Source: Anaerolineaceae bacterium
GTDB lineage: Bacteria; Chloroflexota; Anaerolineae; 4572-78
Assembly (NCBI GenBank): GCA_024762375.1
Contig: JANTHQ010000134.1
Coordinates: 1 to 6,045, forward strand
DNA: 6,045 bases
Reading direction: 5' to 3'
Part shown: piece by piece, positions 4,809-6,045 of the stretch
Layout: every line of letters starts with the position of its first letter
Numbering within the stretch: position 1 is the first letter of the stretch
Program-made: the position numbers and the translations under genes
The notes under the pieces: model-generated
Database searches by the model: none
The model's input: the letters and a program-made list of their open reading frames with translations, nothing else
What the model was told of the DNA's origin: nothing

Positions 4809-6045
4809 TTATCCAAATACCGCCATCACCCCGTGCGACCATGCCAGCAGCTGCTCATCCGCGCCGAACAGCCCGACCAGTTGCACGCCGAGCGGCAACC
4901 CGTTGGGGGCGATGCCCGCCGGCACGTTCACCGACGGCAGCCCCGATTGCGTCCATGGCAGGTTCATTTTCGGGTTACCCGTCGCACCGATGCCTTCCGG
5001 CGCGGGTCCCGGCGCAGACGGCGCGACCCACAAATCAATCCCTTCGGCTTTCATCTGCGCTTGAATGTCTTCCCGGAATTTCAGTTGTGCTTTGCGGTAT
5101 GCTTCCAGCGTGTCATCACTCACCGCCAGCCCCTCTTCAATCAGTGCGGCAGTGCGTGGGCGATAGAGGTCTTTATATTTCGGATAGAGTTCCGCGTGTT
5201 CGCGCGCCATTTCCGCCGCCATCAATTTCTGGTGGCGGTGGGCGATGGTTTCGATATCGAGCAGCGCGGGAACCCGTTTGATGGTGTATCCGGCGAGTGC
5301 CATTTTCGCCAAATGCGTTTCAAACGCGGAAAGCGCTTCCGGTTCGGCTTGTTTGAGATAGGGCCCCTCCGGCACACCGAGTATCGGCTTCTCGGAAACT
5401 TTTTTCGGTTTCCATTTTTTGCAGACGATGGACGCCGCGAGTTCCATGCCCGCCACATCCTGCGTAAAAAGTCCAACATGGTCGAGCGAGCGGGAGACGA
5501 ACAGCACGCCTTCGGGGTTGATGCGTCCGTATGTCGGTTTGAACCCGAACACGCCGCAGAATGCCGCCGGCCGCACCACCGAGCCGATGGTCTGCGTGCC
5601 GGATGCCAGCGGGATGAGTCCCGCCGCCACCGCCGCCGCCGAACCGCTGCTGGAGCCGCCGGGGGTGTGTTCCAAATTGTGGGGGTTGCGGGTGGGTCCC
5701 GGCGCAAAATAGGCAAATTCGGTGGTGACGGTTTTGCCCAGCACAATCGCGCCTGCTTTTTTAAATTGGGTGACATACGCCGCTTCTTTGCCGGTCAATT
5801 CTTCGGCGGGCAATTGCGACCCCGCCTGTGTTGGCAGCCCGTCCACATGGAAAATGTCTTTCACGCCGAAAGGTACGCCGAACAGCGGCGGGCGGTCGTC
5901 GGGGTTGGGATATTTTTCTTCCAGCGCGGCAATTTCCGCCATCACCCGTTCCCGCCGACCGGGTTCGGGCACAAATGCTTGCACTTGGCTGTCAACCGTG
6001 TCGAGCATTTCAAAAACGTGTTCATAAAAATCTTCCAGAGCGATT
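4809..6045 (-). CDS. Amidase-signature family hydrolase, N-terminus beyond window
   Basis: Ser-cisSer-Lys hydrolase of the amidase signature family, which cleaves carboxamide bonds; the exact substrate is not deducible. Numbering from the ATG at 6008, the triad is K50 (GVPFGVKDIF), cis-S119 (GGSSSGS) and nucleophile S143 (GTQTIGSVVRPAAFCG). The spacings of 69 and 24 residues equal those of malonamidase E2 (Lys62, Ser131, Ser155). FGFKPTYGRI (154-163) is also typical. The ATG at 6008 is probably not the start: the frame stays open to the window edge, adding IALEDFYEHVFE, and this together with MLDTVDSQVQAFV resembles the N-terminal helix where family members read ...AFLERI..LDP.VNAFV. About 411 codons are visible and perhaps a few tens of residues are missing. 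GatA is possible as a relative, but no gatB or gatC is present. The MFS gene follows after a 100-base repeat gap. Confidence 0.93.
   Translation of the reverse strand, partial: IALEDFYEHVFEMLDTVDSQVQAFVPEPGRRERVMAEIAALEEKYPNPDDRPPLFGVPFGVKDIFHVDGLPTQAGSQLPAEELTGKEAAYVTQFKKAGAIVLGKTVTTEFAYFAPGPTRNPHNLEHTPGGSSSGSAAAVAAGLIPLASGTQTIGSVVRPAAFCGVFGFKPTYGRINPEGVLFVSRSLDHVGLFTQDVAGMELAASIVCKKWKPKKVSEKPILGVPEGPYLKQAEPEALSAFETHLAKMALAGYTIKRVPALLDIETIAHRHQKLMAAEMAREHAELYPKYKDLYRPRTAALIEEGLAVSDDTLEAYRKAQLKFREDIQAQMKAEGIDLWVAPSAPGPAPEGIGATGNPKMNLPWTQSGLPSVNVPAGIAPNGLPLGVQLVGLFGADEQLLAWSHGVMAVFG

Noticed and set aside
4592..5281. Plus-strand open frame of 229 codons spanning the MFS-amidase gap
   Set aside because: It runs antisense through two real genes and the repeat between them; the product is low-complexity Pro/Arg/Ser-rich with no domain.
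6006..6008. ATG at 6008 as the true start of the amidase
   Set aside because: The frame stays open upstream to the window edge with sequence that fits the family's N-terminal helix, so the start most likely lies outside.

Overview
The window is one run of five genes, all transcribed right to left on the minus strand. In transcription order they are: an amidase-signature hydrolase (its start lies beyond the right edge), a 12-helix MFS transporter, glycerol kinase (glpK), a small GxxExxY/PD-(D/E)XK-like protein, and an anaerobic-type glycerol-3-phosphate dehydrogenase subunit A (glpA, its C-terminus lies beyond the left edge). The housekeeping genes are moderately GC-rich, free of frameshifts and free-standing. 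Intergenic DNA is scarce and almost wholly repetitive. This combination recalls large-genome environmental bacteria such as Anaerolineae-type Chloroflexota, but that is an impression; no phylogenetic marker is present.

The metabolic core is glycerol use. GlpK phosphorylates glycerol and GlpA would oxidise the glycerol-3-phosphate to dihydroxyacetone phosphate. Both genes have clear GGAG-type ribosome binding sites. No glycerol facilitator or glp regulator is visible. The MFS transporter and the amidase have no evident link to glycerol and may be neighbours only.

The unusual part lies between glpK and glpA (about 1076-1849). It holds an AT-richer 132-codon GxxExxY gene with three full copies and one shortened copy of a roughly 94-bp imperfect palindrome: two in tandem on the glpK side, two in tandem on the glpA side. 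Each full copy has four YRGAT boxes spaced 9-10 bases apart, a short A/T-rich centre, and then four ATCYR boxes at the same spacing in mirror orientation. The copy at the 3' end of the gene supplies its last codons and stop. I read this as a candidate mobile or expandable cassette that entered the glp locus. No transposase is present, so the nuclease-like protein itself or a host factor would have to act on the repeats.

The other two gaps are also repeats, but with a 7-base period. Between the MFS gene and glpK (3379-3463) lie three different heptamer families end to end, the last running into the MFS stop codon. Between the amidase and MFS genes (4717-4803) lie GTTTCAG heptamers with an inverted copy that can form a hairpin. 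Thus every gap in the window carries its own short-period repeat.
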